Origin: Minisyncoccota bacterium | GTDB lineage: Bacteria > Patescibacteriota > Minisyncoccia > Minisyncoccales > GWA2-38-27 | DNA: 6,481 nt | Assembly (NCBI GenBank): GCA_028717605.1 | Contig: JAQUNM010000033.1 | Coordinates: 1-6,481, forward strand | Direction of reading: 5' to 3' | Shown: positions 1-5,069 of the stretch, piece by piece | Numbering within the stretch: position 1 is the stretch's first letter | Layout of the letters: every line of letters begins with the position of its first letter | Position numbers and translations under genes: made by a program | The notes under the pieces: model-generated | Told to the model about the DNA's origin: nothing | The model's input: the letters and a program-made list of their open reading frames with translations, nothing else | The model's database searches: none

Positions 1-992
1 TCATACTTTAGCTTTTCTTCAAACCTTAAATCAAAAATTTGATCTAAGGTGAGCCCTGAATCTATTTGCCCGATCTCTGCGGCTATTCTTGATAAATCTA
101 CTAAAACCATGGGATCAAACCAAATAATATTTTCTAAACCAGATTCTTCCCAAGATTTTTTTACATATTCAGCAGTGTATGAATCACTTTCTGTTTGAAT
201 AAATAAAGAAGTTATATGAGCTGCATCATCAAAATTTGACAATATGTATTTATGACCTTCAATAATTGAATCAATAAACTTTTCAACTAAAAAGGGGTGT
301 TTTATAAGAAAATTTTCATTTACCGATATGGCCTCCATAATATTGTCGTATTCAGCGTAACCCTTAGATATCCACTCTTCGTGTAGAACGGCAAATCTTG
401 AATATTGCTCTAACTCATCCTCTCCTATTGGAACAACATCAACTATTTTATGATCCATTAATGCAGTAGGCCTATTTGTTTTATCAACAGCTACAAATTC
501 TATCTGATTAACGTCTATACTTTCTTTTTCTAAAATATACCTAACATAAATTTCTGTTGGTCCTCCTAGAGTCAATGCTATTTTTTTACCCAAAAGATCT
601 TGAAATGTTTTTAAATCTTTGTCTCTTACTGCAAGATAAATATTACCAACTGACATTGGTGCAATTATTTTGACTGGGACACCCTTAGAGATTGGAATAA
701 ATAGCATTGTTGCAGGAAGCAATGCAATGTCTATTTGTCCCATAGAAATAGCTAGTTTCACATCATTAGCAGACCCAAGAGGAATTTGTTCTATTATAAT
801 GCCTCTTTCTTTAAAATAATTTTGCATATCTGCTATATAAAAAGGAGCAAAATCTATATTCCCAGCGCGATACCCTACTCTTATTAAATTATCTTTATTA
901 ATCTGAGTATTGTTTCGAACATAACGTACCCAAAAAATGACTAAAAAAACCAAACACCCACAAACTATGATATAAAATATTTTTTTGTTCAT
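1..992 (-). CDS. ABC transporter substrate-binding protein, NitT/TauT (SsuA/THI5-like) family, 3' end cut by window edge
   Basis: I translated 330 uninterrupted codons from ATG 992-990 to the window edge. The protein should bind a small organic solute outside the membrane and deliver it to an ABC importer. Residues 5-23 form one hydrophobic segment after MNKK and probably act as an uncleaved membrane anchor. The mature part begins with IRVGYRAGNIDFAPFYIAD and continues with a GSANDVKLAISMGQIDIAL stretch, then LLGKKIALTLGG about 100 residues later. These are typical of the SsuA/TauA/THI5-like fold (first lobe, 'number of sites' helix, hinge). At 330+ residues it is close to full family length, so little is missing. 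The start overlaps the ATPase stop as ATGA, implying translational coupling. The ligand cannot be deduced: family members bind nitrate, sulfonates, taurine, pyrimidine precursors or others. A permease may follow beyond the left edge, but none is visible. Confidence 0.88.
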   Translation of the reverse strand, partial: MNKKIFYIIVCGCLVFLVIFWVRYVRNNTQINKDNLIRVGYRAGNIDFAPFYIADMQNYFKERGIIIEQIPLGSANDVKLAISMGQIDIALLPATMLFIPISKGVPVKIIAPMSVGNIYLAVRDKDLKTFQDLLGKKIALTLGGPTEIYVRYILEKESIDVNQIEFVAVDKTNRPTALMDHKIVDVVPIGEDELEQYSRFAVLHEEWISKGYAEYDNIMEAISVNENFLIKHPFLVEKFIDSIIEGHKYILSNFDDAAHITSLFIQTESDSYTAEYVKKSWEESGLENIIWFDPMVLVDLSRIAAEIGQIDSGLTLDQIFDLRFEEKLKY

Positions 993-1807
993 AATATTTC
1001 ATTTTTATTATTTAATTTTAAAATCTCCGACAAAGATTTTTCCATTGAAGGATTCTTAATTATTTTTTCGAATTCTTTAGAAAAGTCTTCTTCAATTTCT
1101 GTTCTTAACCTAATAAAACTTGGATCTAGTGCATTTCTAGGTCGAGGAAGGTTTATTTTATATTCCTTTTTTATACTTGCCGGCCTAGAAGACAAAAGAT
1201 AAATTCTATCACCCAAATAAACGGCTTCTTCTGTACTATGGGTAACAAAAACTATAGTTTTTCTATTCTTTTGCCAAATTATTTCTAAGTTTTTTCTTAA
1301 AAACTTCCGATATTGTGAATCAAGAGCCGAAAAGGGTTCGTCCATTAATAAAACCCTAGGATCTGTAACCAACGCTCTTGCAAGAGAAACGCGCTGTTGC
1401 ATTCCCCCTGAAAGCTTATAAGGATACCAGTCTTTAAATAAAACAAGCCCCACCATGTCTAAATATCTCATAACAAGGACTTTTTTTTCTTTCTTGTTTA
1501 AGCCTGACCTATCAAGAGCAAACAGAATATTTTCATAAACTGTTTTCCACGGAAAAAGAACATAATTTTGGAAGACCATCATCCTATCAGGTTCAGGCCT
1601 GAAAACCATTTTATTATCCATTAATATTTCTCCTTGTGTGGGTTTTAGAAATCCCCCAATTAAATAAAGAAGGATGGTTTTACCGCAACCGGTCGGTCCA
1701 AGAATACATACAAATTCTCCATTTTTGGCCGAAAGATTAATATTATTAAGAACCTCAAAATTATTGTTCTCTCCAAAAGACTTGTATACCCCCTTTAATT
1801 CTAACAT
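989..1807 (-). CDS. ABC transporter ATP-binding protein, NitT/TauT (SsuB/TauB) family
   Basis: This 272-residue cytoplasmic ATPase would power uptake of the solute bound by the downstream binding protein. All nucleotide-binding motifs are present in order: Walker A GPTGCGKT (37-44), Q-loop Gln80 in VFQNYVLFPW, signature LSGGMQQR (132-139), Walker B VLLMDEP (152-158) with catalytic Glu157, D-loop SALD (160-163) and H-loop His190. The Q-loop context with LFPW and the overall length fit the COG1116-type nitrate/sulfonate/taurine group. After about residue 205 there is a charged C-terminal tail typical of that group (NLPRPRN followed by a Glu/Lys-rich helix). The start is 10 nt after the stop of the membrane-protein gene at 1818-2225, and its TGA stop overlaps the next ATG, so the three genes form one operon. 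No Shine-Dalgarno precedes the start. The substrate is unknown. Confidence 0.95.
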   Translation of the reverse strand: MLELKGVYKSFGENNNFEVLNNINLSAKNGEFVCILGPTGCGKTILLYLIGGFLKPTQGEILMDNKMVFRPEPDRMMVFQNYVLFPWKTVYENILFALDRSGLNKKEKKVLVMRYLDMVGLVLFKDWYPYKLSGGMQQRVSLARALVTDPRVLLMDEPFSALDSQYRKFLRKNLEIIWQKNRKTIVFVTHSTEEAVYLGDRIYLLSSRPASIKKEYKINLPRPRNALDPSFIRLRTEIEEDFSKEFEKIIKNPSMEKSLSEILKLNNKNEIL

Positions 1808-1817
1808 AAATTAATAA

Positions 1818-2225
1818 TTATATTTTTTTATATCTTTTTGTTTTTTTATCTCTTAAAACCGGCATAAAATATACAATTAAATAACTTAAAATTGATAAAG
1901 GATTTAAAGCTATCATAAGTATTACACTTATATCTTCAAAAGAGTTAAAGAATATTAAGCCAGCAAAAACAAAGAATACAAATCCAACCAAAGCCCAAAT
2001 AAAGCTGCATTGTATAGTTGATTTTTGGTTTAATTCTATCAAACCAGCAAATTTATAAGCAAGAAAACCTGGTATTAATAAAACAAAAAAAGGAACAATA
2101 AATATACCCGTGAATAAACCACATTCTTCGGATTGGCAAAGTGTTGTTACGACTCTTACTAAAACAAAAATAATTAATCCAGTAATTAACCAAATCAATA
2201 TACCTAAAATAATTTTTTTTATCAT
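1818..2225 (-). CDS. Small four-helix membrane protein of unknown function, first gene of the ABC operon
   Basis: I do not recognise this 135-residue protein. It is almost entirely hydrophobic, with four predicted membrane segments at about 5-26, 38-60, 73-94 and 99-121. The positive ends (MIKK at the N terminus, RDKKTKRYKKI at the C terminus) place both termini in the cytoplasm. The first loop, predicted to lie outside, contains Cys30 and Cys35 (CQSEEC), which could form a disulfide or bind a metal. Cys73 opens the third helix. It is too small and has the wrong layout for a normal NitT/TauT permease (about 250 residues with an EAA loop), and no EAA motif is seen. Only 10 nt separate it from the ABC ATPase, so it is probably co-transcribed. 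It could be an accessory subunit or simply an operon passenger. The start ATG at 2225 has no Shine-Dalgarno. Confidence 0.72.
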   Translation of the reverse strand: MIKKIILGILIWLITGLIIFVLVRVVTTLCQSEECGLFTGIFIVPFFVLLIPGFLAYKFAGLIELNQKSTIQCSFIWALVGFVFFVFAGLIFFNSFEDISVILMIALNPLSILSYLIVYFMPVLRDKKTKRYKKI

Positions 2226-2259
2226 GTTTTTTTATTTATTATTTAAAACTCTTTAATAT

Positions 2260-2268
2260 ATCTTATCA
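2260..2268 (-). promoter_or_regulatory. Possible extended -10 promoter of the membrane protein/ABC operon
   Basis: The minus strand reads TGATAAGAT here: a TGn extension followed by the -10-like hexamer TAAGAT. It lies 34 nt before the ATG at 2225. No good -35 box sits at 16-18 nt. Similar TGATAGAAT boxes occur in the two repeat copies upstream of the 134- and 119-residue genes, which is the main reason to list it. Confidence 0.3.
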
Positions 2269-2274
2269 TGTCTA

Positions 2275-2371
2275 ATCAAAAATAAAACTCAAGAGAGTAA
2301 TTCTTAAATGTCAATTCTTTACCAATTTCGGCTCTGGGTATGGAAATAAGTTAAAATTGTTTATAAACAAA
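2275..2371 (-). repeat. Intergenic repeat, copy A (degenerate)
   Basis: Positions 2287-2341 align without gaps to 3840-3894 of copy C, with about 36 of 55 bases identical by eye. The best-conserved parts are the hairpin core (AGTAATTCTT) and GGCTCTGGGTAT. The terminator stem has decayed: the right arm is TTCTTAAA instead of TTCTTGGG. The far end holds a perfect 14-bp palindrome, TTGTTTATAAACAA, at 2357-2370. It sits between the 134-residue gene and the ABC operon, in the same orientation as the other copies. Confidence 0.55.
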
Positions 2372-2420
2372 ATCTACTTCACCCTCTATCTACTATTGTT
2401 TTAACATAAAATCTAAACAA

Positions 2421-2825
2421 TTAATATTCTTTTTTTTCAAAAAATGAGAACAAAAAAGAAATTATTAAAGAAAAAACAACTAAAACTGAATTGACTATTC
2501 TAAAAACATCAGAAGAAACTTCAAAATTATTAATTACCAATTCTTGTATAAAATAAGTTCCAGTTAAATAAAAAATAGAAAAAAGAATTAAAAAAATAAA
2601 AAATAAATTAATCTTTAAATTTTTATTAATAGTTCTTCTAGTGTCTTTTAAAATTTTTATTATTCCTCTATGAAACAATATAAGAAAAAGATAAAGAACC
2701 ACTCCCCAAGCGAAAAACCACTTAACTTCATAAAAGTAAGTTATACTAATCCAAAAAGATAAAAAACTATATGCTCCATTAAAAAATAAGAAAAATAAAA
2801 AATTAAAATATTTTATATTTAACAT
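2421..2825 (-). CDS. Small four-helix membrane protein of unknown function
   Basis: I do not recognise this 134-residue protein, which is very rich in Phe, Ile and Leu. Four hydrophobic segments are visible at about 6-31, 36-51, 72-96 and 106-129. The loop between helices 2 and 3 (about 52-73) is strongly positive (HRG, KILKDTRRT, NKNLK) and the C terminus ends FEKKEY. This predicts both termini and the middle loop in the cytoplasm. It contains no cysteines and no catalytic-looking polar clusters in the helices. It has the same size and helix number as the membrane protein at 1818-2225, but I see no convincing sequence similarity. The start ATG at 2825 has no Shine-Dalgarno. A TGATAGAAT extended -10 box ends only 10 nt before it, so the transcript leader may be only a few bases. 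The terminator of repeat copy B lies directly upstream, so it is probably transcribed on its own. Confidence 0.65.
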   Translation of the reverse strand: MLNIKYFNFLFFLFFNGAYSFLSFWISITYFYEVKWFFAWGVVLYLFLILFHRGIIKILKDTRRTINKNLKINLFFIFLILFSIFYLTGTYFIQELVINNFEVSSDVFRIVNSVLVVFSLIISFLFSFFEKKEY

Positions 2826-2835
2826 GTTAATTTTT

Positions 2836-2844
2836 ATTCTATCA
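2836..2844 (-). promoter_or_regulatory. Extended -10 promoter in repeat copy B, for the 134-residue membrane protein
   Basis: The minus strand reads TGATAGAAT, a TGn extension plus -10-like TAGAAT. It ends 10 nt before the ATG at 2825 and would give a leader of only about four bases. No good -35 is present at 17 nt (TTTCTT). The same nine bases occur at the same place in repeat copy C. Confidence 0.4.
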
Positions 2845-2845
2845 T

Positions 2846-2876
2846 AAAATAAAAACCCAAGAAAGTAATTCTTGGG
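2846..2876 (-). terminator. Rho-independent terminator (repeat copy B)
   Basis: A perfect 8-bp stem (CCCAAGAA at 2856-2863, TTCTTGGG at 2869-2876) encloses a 5-base loop. On the minus strand it is followed by TTTTTATTTTAT. This would stop minus-strand transcription 30 nt before the start of the 134-residue gene. It is a second stop after the terminator at 3081-3112. Confidence 0.8.
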
Positions 2877-2930
2877 CTATCAAATCTTATCAAGTTTGGC
2901 TCCTTTTATCAAATACATTTGGGATAGTTA

Positions 2931-3080
2931 GCAAAAAGAAACAAAAGAAACTATAAAAATTGATTTTTATAAATAAAAAAACGGTATAACATTTTTGATC
3001 TATATCAAGGTCTTTTACTTTAAAAACTCAAAAATTAATAGTACAACTATTTAAATTAAGTTTTTTTAAAAAATTTAATA
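2931..3080. other. AT-rich spacer with no supported gene
   Basis: This is the middle of the 297-base gap between the 134- and 77-residue genes. I see no plausible coding frame. Two small inverted repeats are present: an all-A/T one with arms TATAAAAAT and ATTTTTATA near 2955-2974, and TTGAT-CTAT-ATCAA near 2996-3009. Neither has the features of a proper terminator or operator. Confidence 0.4.
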
Positions 3081-3112
3081 TAAATAAAAAGCCAGTTTTT
3101 AAAGGAACTGGC
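3081..3112 (-). terminator. Rho-independent terminator of the 77-residue gene
   Basis: The stem is GCCAGTT (3091-3097) with AACTGGC (3106-3112), extendable by a T-G pair. On the minus strand it is followed by TTTTTATTTA. It begins 10 nt after the stop codon at 3123-3125, the ideal place to end that single-gene transcript. Confidence 0.85.
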
Positions 3113-3122
3113 AAACCTTTTT

Positions 3123-3356
3123 TTAGAGAGGAATTTTAACGATTCCTTTCCCCCGAATATATACATGAAGAGTCACCCCAATAGGTGTCTCGCTAGAGAA
3201 AATATGGAAAATCACACCCTCTCTTCCTCTTGAAAAAAAGACCTTATCCCCAACACTGAGAGACAATACCGGAAAACCATATTGATTTTCCGAGTAGGCC
3301 CGGCGGACTCTATCTGGTCCAAAAAAACCTTTTTCTAAAAAAAGCCAAGTCTTCAT
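3123..3356 (-). CDS. Small protein of unknown function in a self-contained expression unit
   Basis: I do not recognise this 77-residue protein. It has no signal peptide or membrane segment. From about residue 29 it alternates hydrophobic residues with turns (LSLSVGDKVFFSRGREG, then VTLHVYIRGKGIVKIPL), suggesting a small all-beta fold of the SH3/OB kind. The N-terminal third has an aromatic, glycine-rich stretch (LFLEKGFFGPDRVRRAY). Expression signals are complete: a sigma70 promoter with 17-bp spacing, an AGGGAGG Shine-Dalgarno 4 nt before ATG 3356, and a terminator 10 nt after the stop. G+C, counted by hand, is about 41% (95 of 234), against about 26% in a 120-base sample of the next gene, and it uses CGC/CGG arginine and GCC alanine codons. 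This suggests a different history from its neighbours, perhaps transfer, or selection for high expression. Confidence 0.75.
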   Translation of the reverse strand: MKTWLFLEKGFFGPDRVRRAYSENQYGFPVLSLSVGDKVFFSRGREGVIFHIFSSETPIGVTLHVYIRGKGIVKIPL

Positions 3357-3360
3357 TTTT

Positions 3361-3367
3361 CCTCCCT
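3361..3367 (-). promoter_or_regulatory. Strong Shine-Dalgarno of the 77-residue gene
   Basis: The minus strand reads AGGGAGG, then AAAA, then ATG. It is the only clear ribosome binding site in the window and fixes the start at 3356. Confidence 0.85.
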
Positions 3368-3391
3368 GTTTTAGTTGTAAAAGAATATTAA

Positions 3392-3420
3392 ACTATAAAT
3401 CTATTTTTAAAATTTGTCAA
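3392..3420 (-). promoter_or_regulatory. Sigma70 promoter of the 77-residue gene
   Basis: A consensus -35 TTGACA (3420-3415) and a near-consensus -10 TATAGT (3397-3392) are separated by exactly 17 bp. The predicted transcription start is near 3385, giving a leader of roughly 29 bases that contains the Shine-Dalgarno. The promoter begins 34 bp after the stop codon of the 119-residue gene. Confidence 0.8.
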
Positions 3421-3454
3421 ATAATGTTTTGATAAAAATTCTAGATAAAAAACT

Positions 3455-3814
3455 TTATTTAGATTCTATGATTTTATTAATTTTAATTAAAATAGCTCCT
3501 TTTGAAGGCATTCCATTATTCTCTTCTATATTTTTTACAAAGTCTAACCATTTTCCTTTTTTATAATATTTAGCTTTTCCTATAATTTGGACTCCATTCC
3601 ATTTATTATCCCAGGCCACTAAAGCAACATTATTATTTTCCAATATATTCTTAATAGTTGAGTTCATAAAATTATCAGTTATTAATATTTTATTTTTCTC
3701 TACTACCCTGCAATAAGCTGTTCCTATTACGTAGGGTTTATTATTTCCTACGGTCGCAAAAGCAACTGGATTTCCCTCAATTATTTTCTTGGTTTTAGGT
3801 CTAATTTTTACCAT
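3455..3814 (-). CDS. Pyridoxamine 5'-phosphate oxidase-like (flavin-binding split barrel) protein
   Basis: This 119-residue protein has the compact pattern of the small PNPOx-like split-barrel family, which binds FMN or a related flavin as a dimer. Visible elements are the first strands GNPVAFATVGNNKPYVIG (about 14-31), the strand-helix segment ILITDNFMNSTIKNILENNNVALVAWD (about 43-69) with the conserved 'D.yM..T..Nl..N..vsl' pattern, and the strand GVQIIGKAKYY (about 74-84). The length is normal for single-domain members. True PNPOx is longer (about 200 residues), so pyridoxal phosphate synthesis should not be assumed. A general flavin-dependent reductase or stress-related role is more likely. 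A TGATAGAAT box ends 6 nt before the ATG, which would make the mRNA effectively leaderless. There is no Shine-Dalgarno. The terminator at 3831-3861 separates it from the upstream regulator gene. Confidence 0.82.
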   Translation of the reverse strand: MVKIRPKTKKIIEGNPVAFATVGNNKPYVIGTAYCRVVEKNKILITDNFMNSTIKNILENNNVALVAWDNKWNGVQIIGKAKYYKKGKWLDFVKNIEENNGMPSKGAILIKINKIIESK

Positions 3815-3820
3815 ATCATT

Positions 3821-3829
3821 ATTCTATCA
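3821..3829 (-). promoter_or_regulatory. Extended -10 promoter in repeat copy C, for the PNPOx-like gene
   Basis: The minus strand reads TGATAGAAT, identical to the box in copy B. The A of the start codon is the seventh base after the -10 hexamer, where transcription normally begins, so a leaderless transcript is predicted. A -35 box is not evident. Confidence 0.45.
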
Positions 3830-3830
3830 C

Positions 3831-3861
3831 AAAACAAAAACCCAAGAAAGTAATTCTTGGG
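3831..3861 (-). terminator. Rho-independent terminator of the regulator gene (repeat copy C)
   Basis: The stem CCCAAGAA (3841-3848) pairs with TTCTTGGG (3854-3861) around a 5-base loop and is followed on the minus strand by TTTTTGTTTT. It starts 54 nt after the regulator's stop codon. It is identical in stem and loop to the copy B terminator. Confidence 0.82.
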
Positions 3862-3915
3862 CTATAAAATCTTGTCAAGTATGGCTCTAGGTATGAAAAC
3901 AAATTACAACCTGTT

Positions 3916-4944
3916 TTATGTATTGTGTGCCCTTTTAATCATAAATAAAATATTTTCGTTTTGGTTTTTATATCCAATCTTTATGTCGGGATGATTATTT
4001 TTCCAAACCCTAAAAACCTCATCGGCAAATCCTTGACCGACAGTTTTAACATCTTTAAAATCCAAAATAATTTCCTTAAACTTATCTAATCCAACCAAAA
4101 CTCGTCTCGCCTGCGAACGTGAGATAAAAGTGTTATCTATTTCGTACAAATTTATTTTTACTTTTGTTTTAGAGAATGCAAACAATTCGCCTGAATAGTC
4201 TCTAAAAATATTATCAAGTTTTTTCTTTGAATCTTTAACTATACTAAAGTTAATCTTTGTCCCTTTTATACCTGATGAATTCTTAACAAAAACGTCGTCT
4301 AAAATGTTGTTAAAAATAATTTCTTTACCGAAACTCTGCACAAAAAAATTATCCGCTACTTTCGAAGTAAAAAATATCCCTTCTCCGCTATGGTTCTGAG
4401 GAGCAGTTGTTTGTTTTCCTTTTAACAAATCTTGGATCGCCTCCATTTCACTGTTTAGTTTCTTTTTAGCCATGATATTGTTGAATATTCCCACCCCATA
4501 ATCTAAAATTTCGAAAACTATTTTCCCGTTTTTATCTGCAACAAAAATATTAATTTTATCCGATTTTGAATGCTCAATAGCATTATTAAGCATTTCCGAG
4601 AAAGCGTAATCAAATATATCAACGACATTGTTTGATAATCCTAAAAAAATCCCGTTATTCTCTTTTACCTCTTTCAATATAATATCCTCCGATAGATCCT
4701 TGTTTTTTACTATTTTATTTACAGACAGAATATTCCTTTTCGTTTTTTCTGCCTTAGACAATAAAACATATCGAGCATTATTTGCCTTACCAAGTAAAAT
4801 AATTTTACCTTCTTTTTTAAGTTCTTTAAAAAATCTATTTATATATGCGCGCGAAAAGCCCGTCGCTCTAACAATATCTGCGACCTTAATTTCGTTCTTT
4901 CTTTTTAATTGTTCTAATATTATTTTTTTGATATCTTTTTTCAT
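3916..4944 (-). CDS. Regulator: winged-helix DNA-binding domain + HATPase (GHKL) + STAS-like DUF4325
   Basis: This 342-residue protein joins three domains. Residues 1-62 form a winged helix-turn-helix (IKVADIVRATGFSRAYINRFFKEL, then a basic wing KIILLGKANNARYVLL). Residues about 105-237 form an HATPase of the anti-sigma/histidine-kinase type: N box with Glu117 and Asn121 in EMLNNAIEHS, G1 box DYGVGI (148-153), G2 box HSGEGIFFTSKVAD (185-198), and GTKINFSI closing the fold. Residues about 260-338 resemble the STAS-like DUF4325 domain, with ILDFKDVKTVGQGFADEVFR at 293-312. No phospho-acceptor His domain or membrane segment is seen, so it is probably a cytoplasmic switch combining an SpoIIAB-like ATPase and an SpoIIAA-like partner on a DNA-binding module. 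The gene starts at ATG 4944 without a Shine-Dalgarno, 18 nt after a consensus TATAAT. The operators around that promoter suggest autoregulation. Target genes and signal are unknown. Confidence 0.88.
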   Translation of the reverse strand: MKKDIKKIILEQLKRKNEIKVADIVRATGFSRAYINRFFKELKKEGKIILLGKANNARYVLLSKAEKTKRNILSVNKIVKNKDLSEDIILKEVKENNGIFLGLSNNVVDIFDYAFSEMLNNAIEHSKSDKINIFVADKNGKIVFEILDYGVGIFNNIMAKKKLNSEMEAIQDLLKGKQTTAPQNHSGEGIFFTSKVADNFFVQSFGKEIIFNNILDDVFVKNSSGIKGTKINFSIVKDSKKKLDNIFRDYSGELFAFSKTKVKINLYEIDNTFISRSQARRVLVGLDKFKEIILDFKDVKTVGQGFADEVFRVWKNNHPDIKIGYKNQNENILFMIKRAHNT

Positions 4945-4949
4945 ATTTT

Positions 4950-5005
4950 AGTTGACAGCTTCATTATATTATTAATGTTATAAGTTGTCAACAAGTTGTC
5001 AACTT
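4950..5005 (-). promoter_or_regulatory. Consensus sigma70 promoter with three helically phased operator sites
   Basis: The minus strand holds a perfect promoter: -35 TTGACA (4991-4986), 17 bp, -10 TATAAT (4968-4963). Three copies of a 9-bp palindrome overlap it. GTTGACAAC occurs at 4995-5003 and 4984-4992, and on the plus strand GTTGACAGC (one mismatch) at 4951-4959. Their centres (4999, 4988, 4955) are 11 and 33 bp apart, one and three helical turns. One site contains the -35 box and another covers the predicted transcription start. A dimeric repressor, most simply the HTH protein encoded immediately downstream, would block polymerase here. Confidence 0.82.
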
Positions 5006-5036
5006 CAGATAGTGCGAAATAATTTTCCTAAAAATA

Positions 5037-5069
5037 CTCCGGGTATGGGAACAGGTTATAACCTGTTTT
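5037..5069. repeat. Intergenic repeat, copy D (palindromic half only)
   Basis: Matches 3885-3917 of copy C at 26 of 33 bases. It contains the perfect 18-bp palindrome AACAGGTTATAACCTGTT at 5050-5067. The terminator half of the family is not recognisable here. The copy covers the last codons and stop of the peptidase E gene. On the plus strand the palindrome is followed by TTT, but no plus-strand gene needs a terminator. Confidence 0.7.

Larger units (their letters stand above)
2836..2930 (-). repeat. Intergenic repeat, copy B
   Basis: Positions 2836-2902 match 3821-3887 (copy C) at 62 of 67 bases without gaps. The block includes the extended -10 box, the terminator hairpin, a CTTGAYAAG motif and GAGCC. 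From 2903 to about 2930 similarity to copy C is weak, so this outer boundary is approximate. The copy is intergenic and oriented like the others. Confidence 0.8.
3821..3917 (-). repeat. Intergenic repeat, copy C (fullest copy)
   Basis: This copy carries both halves of the family. Positions 3821-3887 match copy B (62/67). Positions 3885-3917 match copy D at 5037-5069 (26/33, all seven differences transitions). It fills essentially the whole gap between the regulator gene and the PNPOx-like gene and reaches two bases into the regulator's stop codon. Confidence 0.82.

Noticed and set aside
2..4. ATG near the left edge, out of frame with the binding protein, as the start of a permease gene
   Set aside because: There is no downstream sequence to test it, and the binding protein has not reached a stop codon.
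954..962. Lipoprotein signal (VCGC) in the binding protein
   Set aside because: Only about six hydrophobic residues precede the cysteine, position -2 is Cys, and the hydrophobic stretch continues well past it. An uncleaved anchor fits better.
2884..2912. Promoter-like TTGATA-17-TAAGAT on the minus strand in repeat copy B
   Set aside because: It would start transcription directly into the terminator hairpin. The matching positions in copy C read TTCATA and CAAGAT, so the resemblance is not conserved.
2856..3861. The repeated hairpins as a CRISPR array
   Set aside because: The copies are hundreds of bases apart, separated by genes, and lack regular spacers. No cas genes are visible.
4628..4951. 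Plus-strand open frame opposite the regulator gene
   Set aside because: It is antisense to a gene with three well-supported domains. Its Phe/Ser-rich translation is what AT-rich antisense produces. It has no Shine-Dalgarno or homology signs.
5050..5067. The 18-bp palindrome as a classic terminator for peptidase E
   Set aside because: On the minus strand it is followed by CCCATACCC rather than a T-tract, and it lies across the stop codon. It has T's only on the plus-strand side, where there is no gene.
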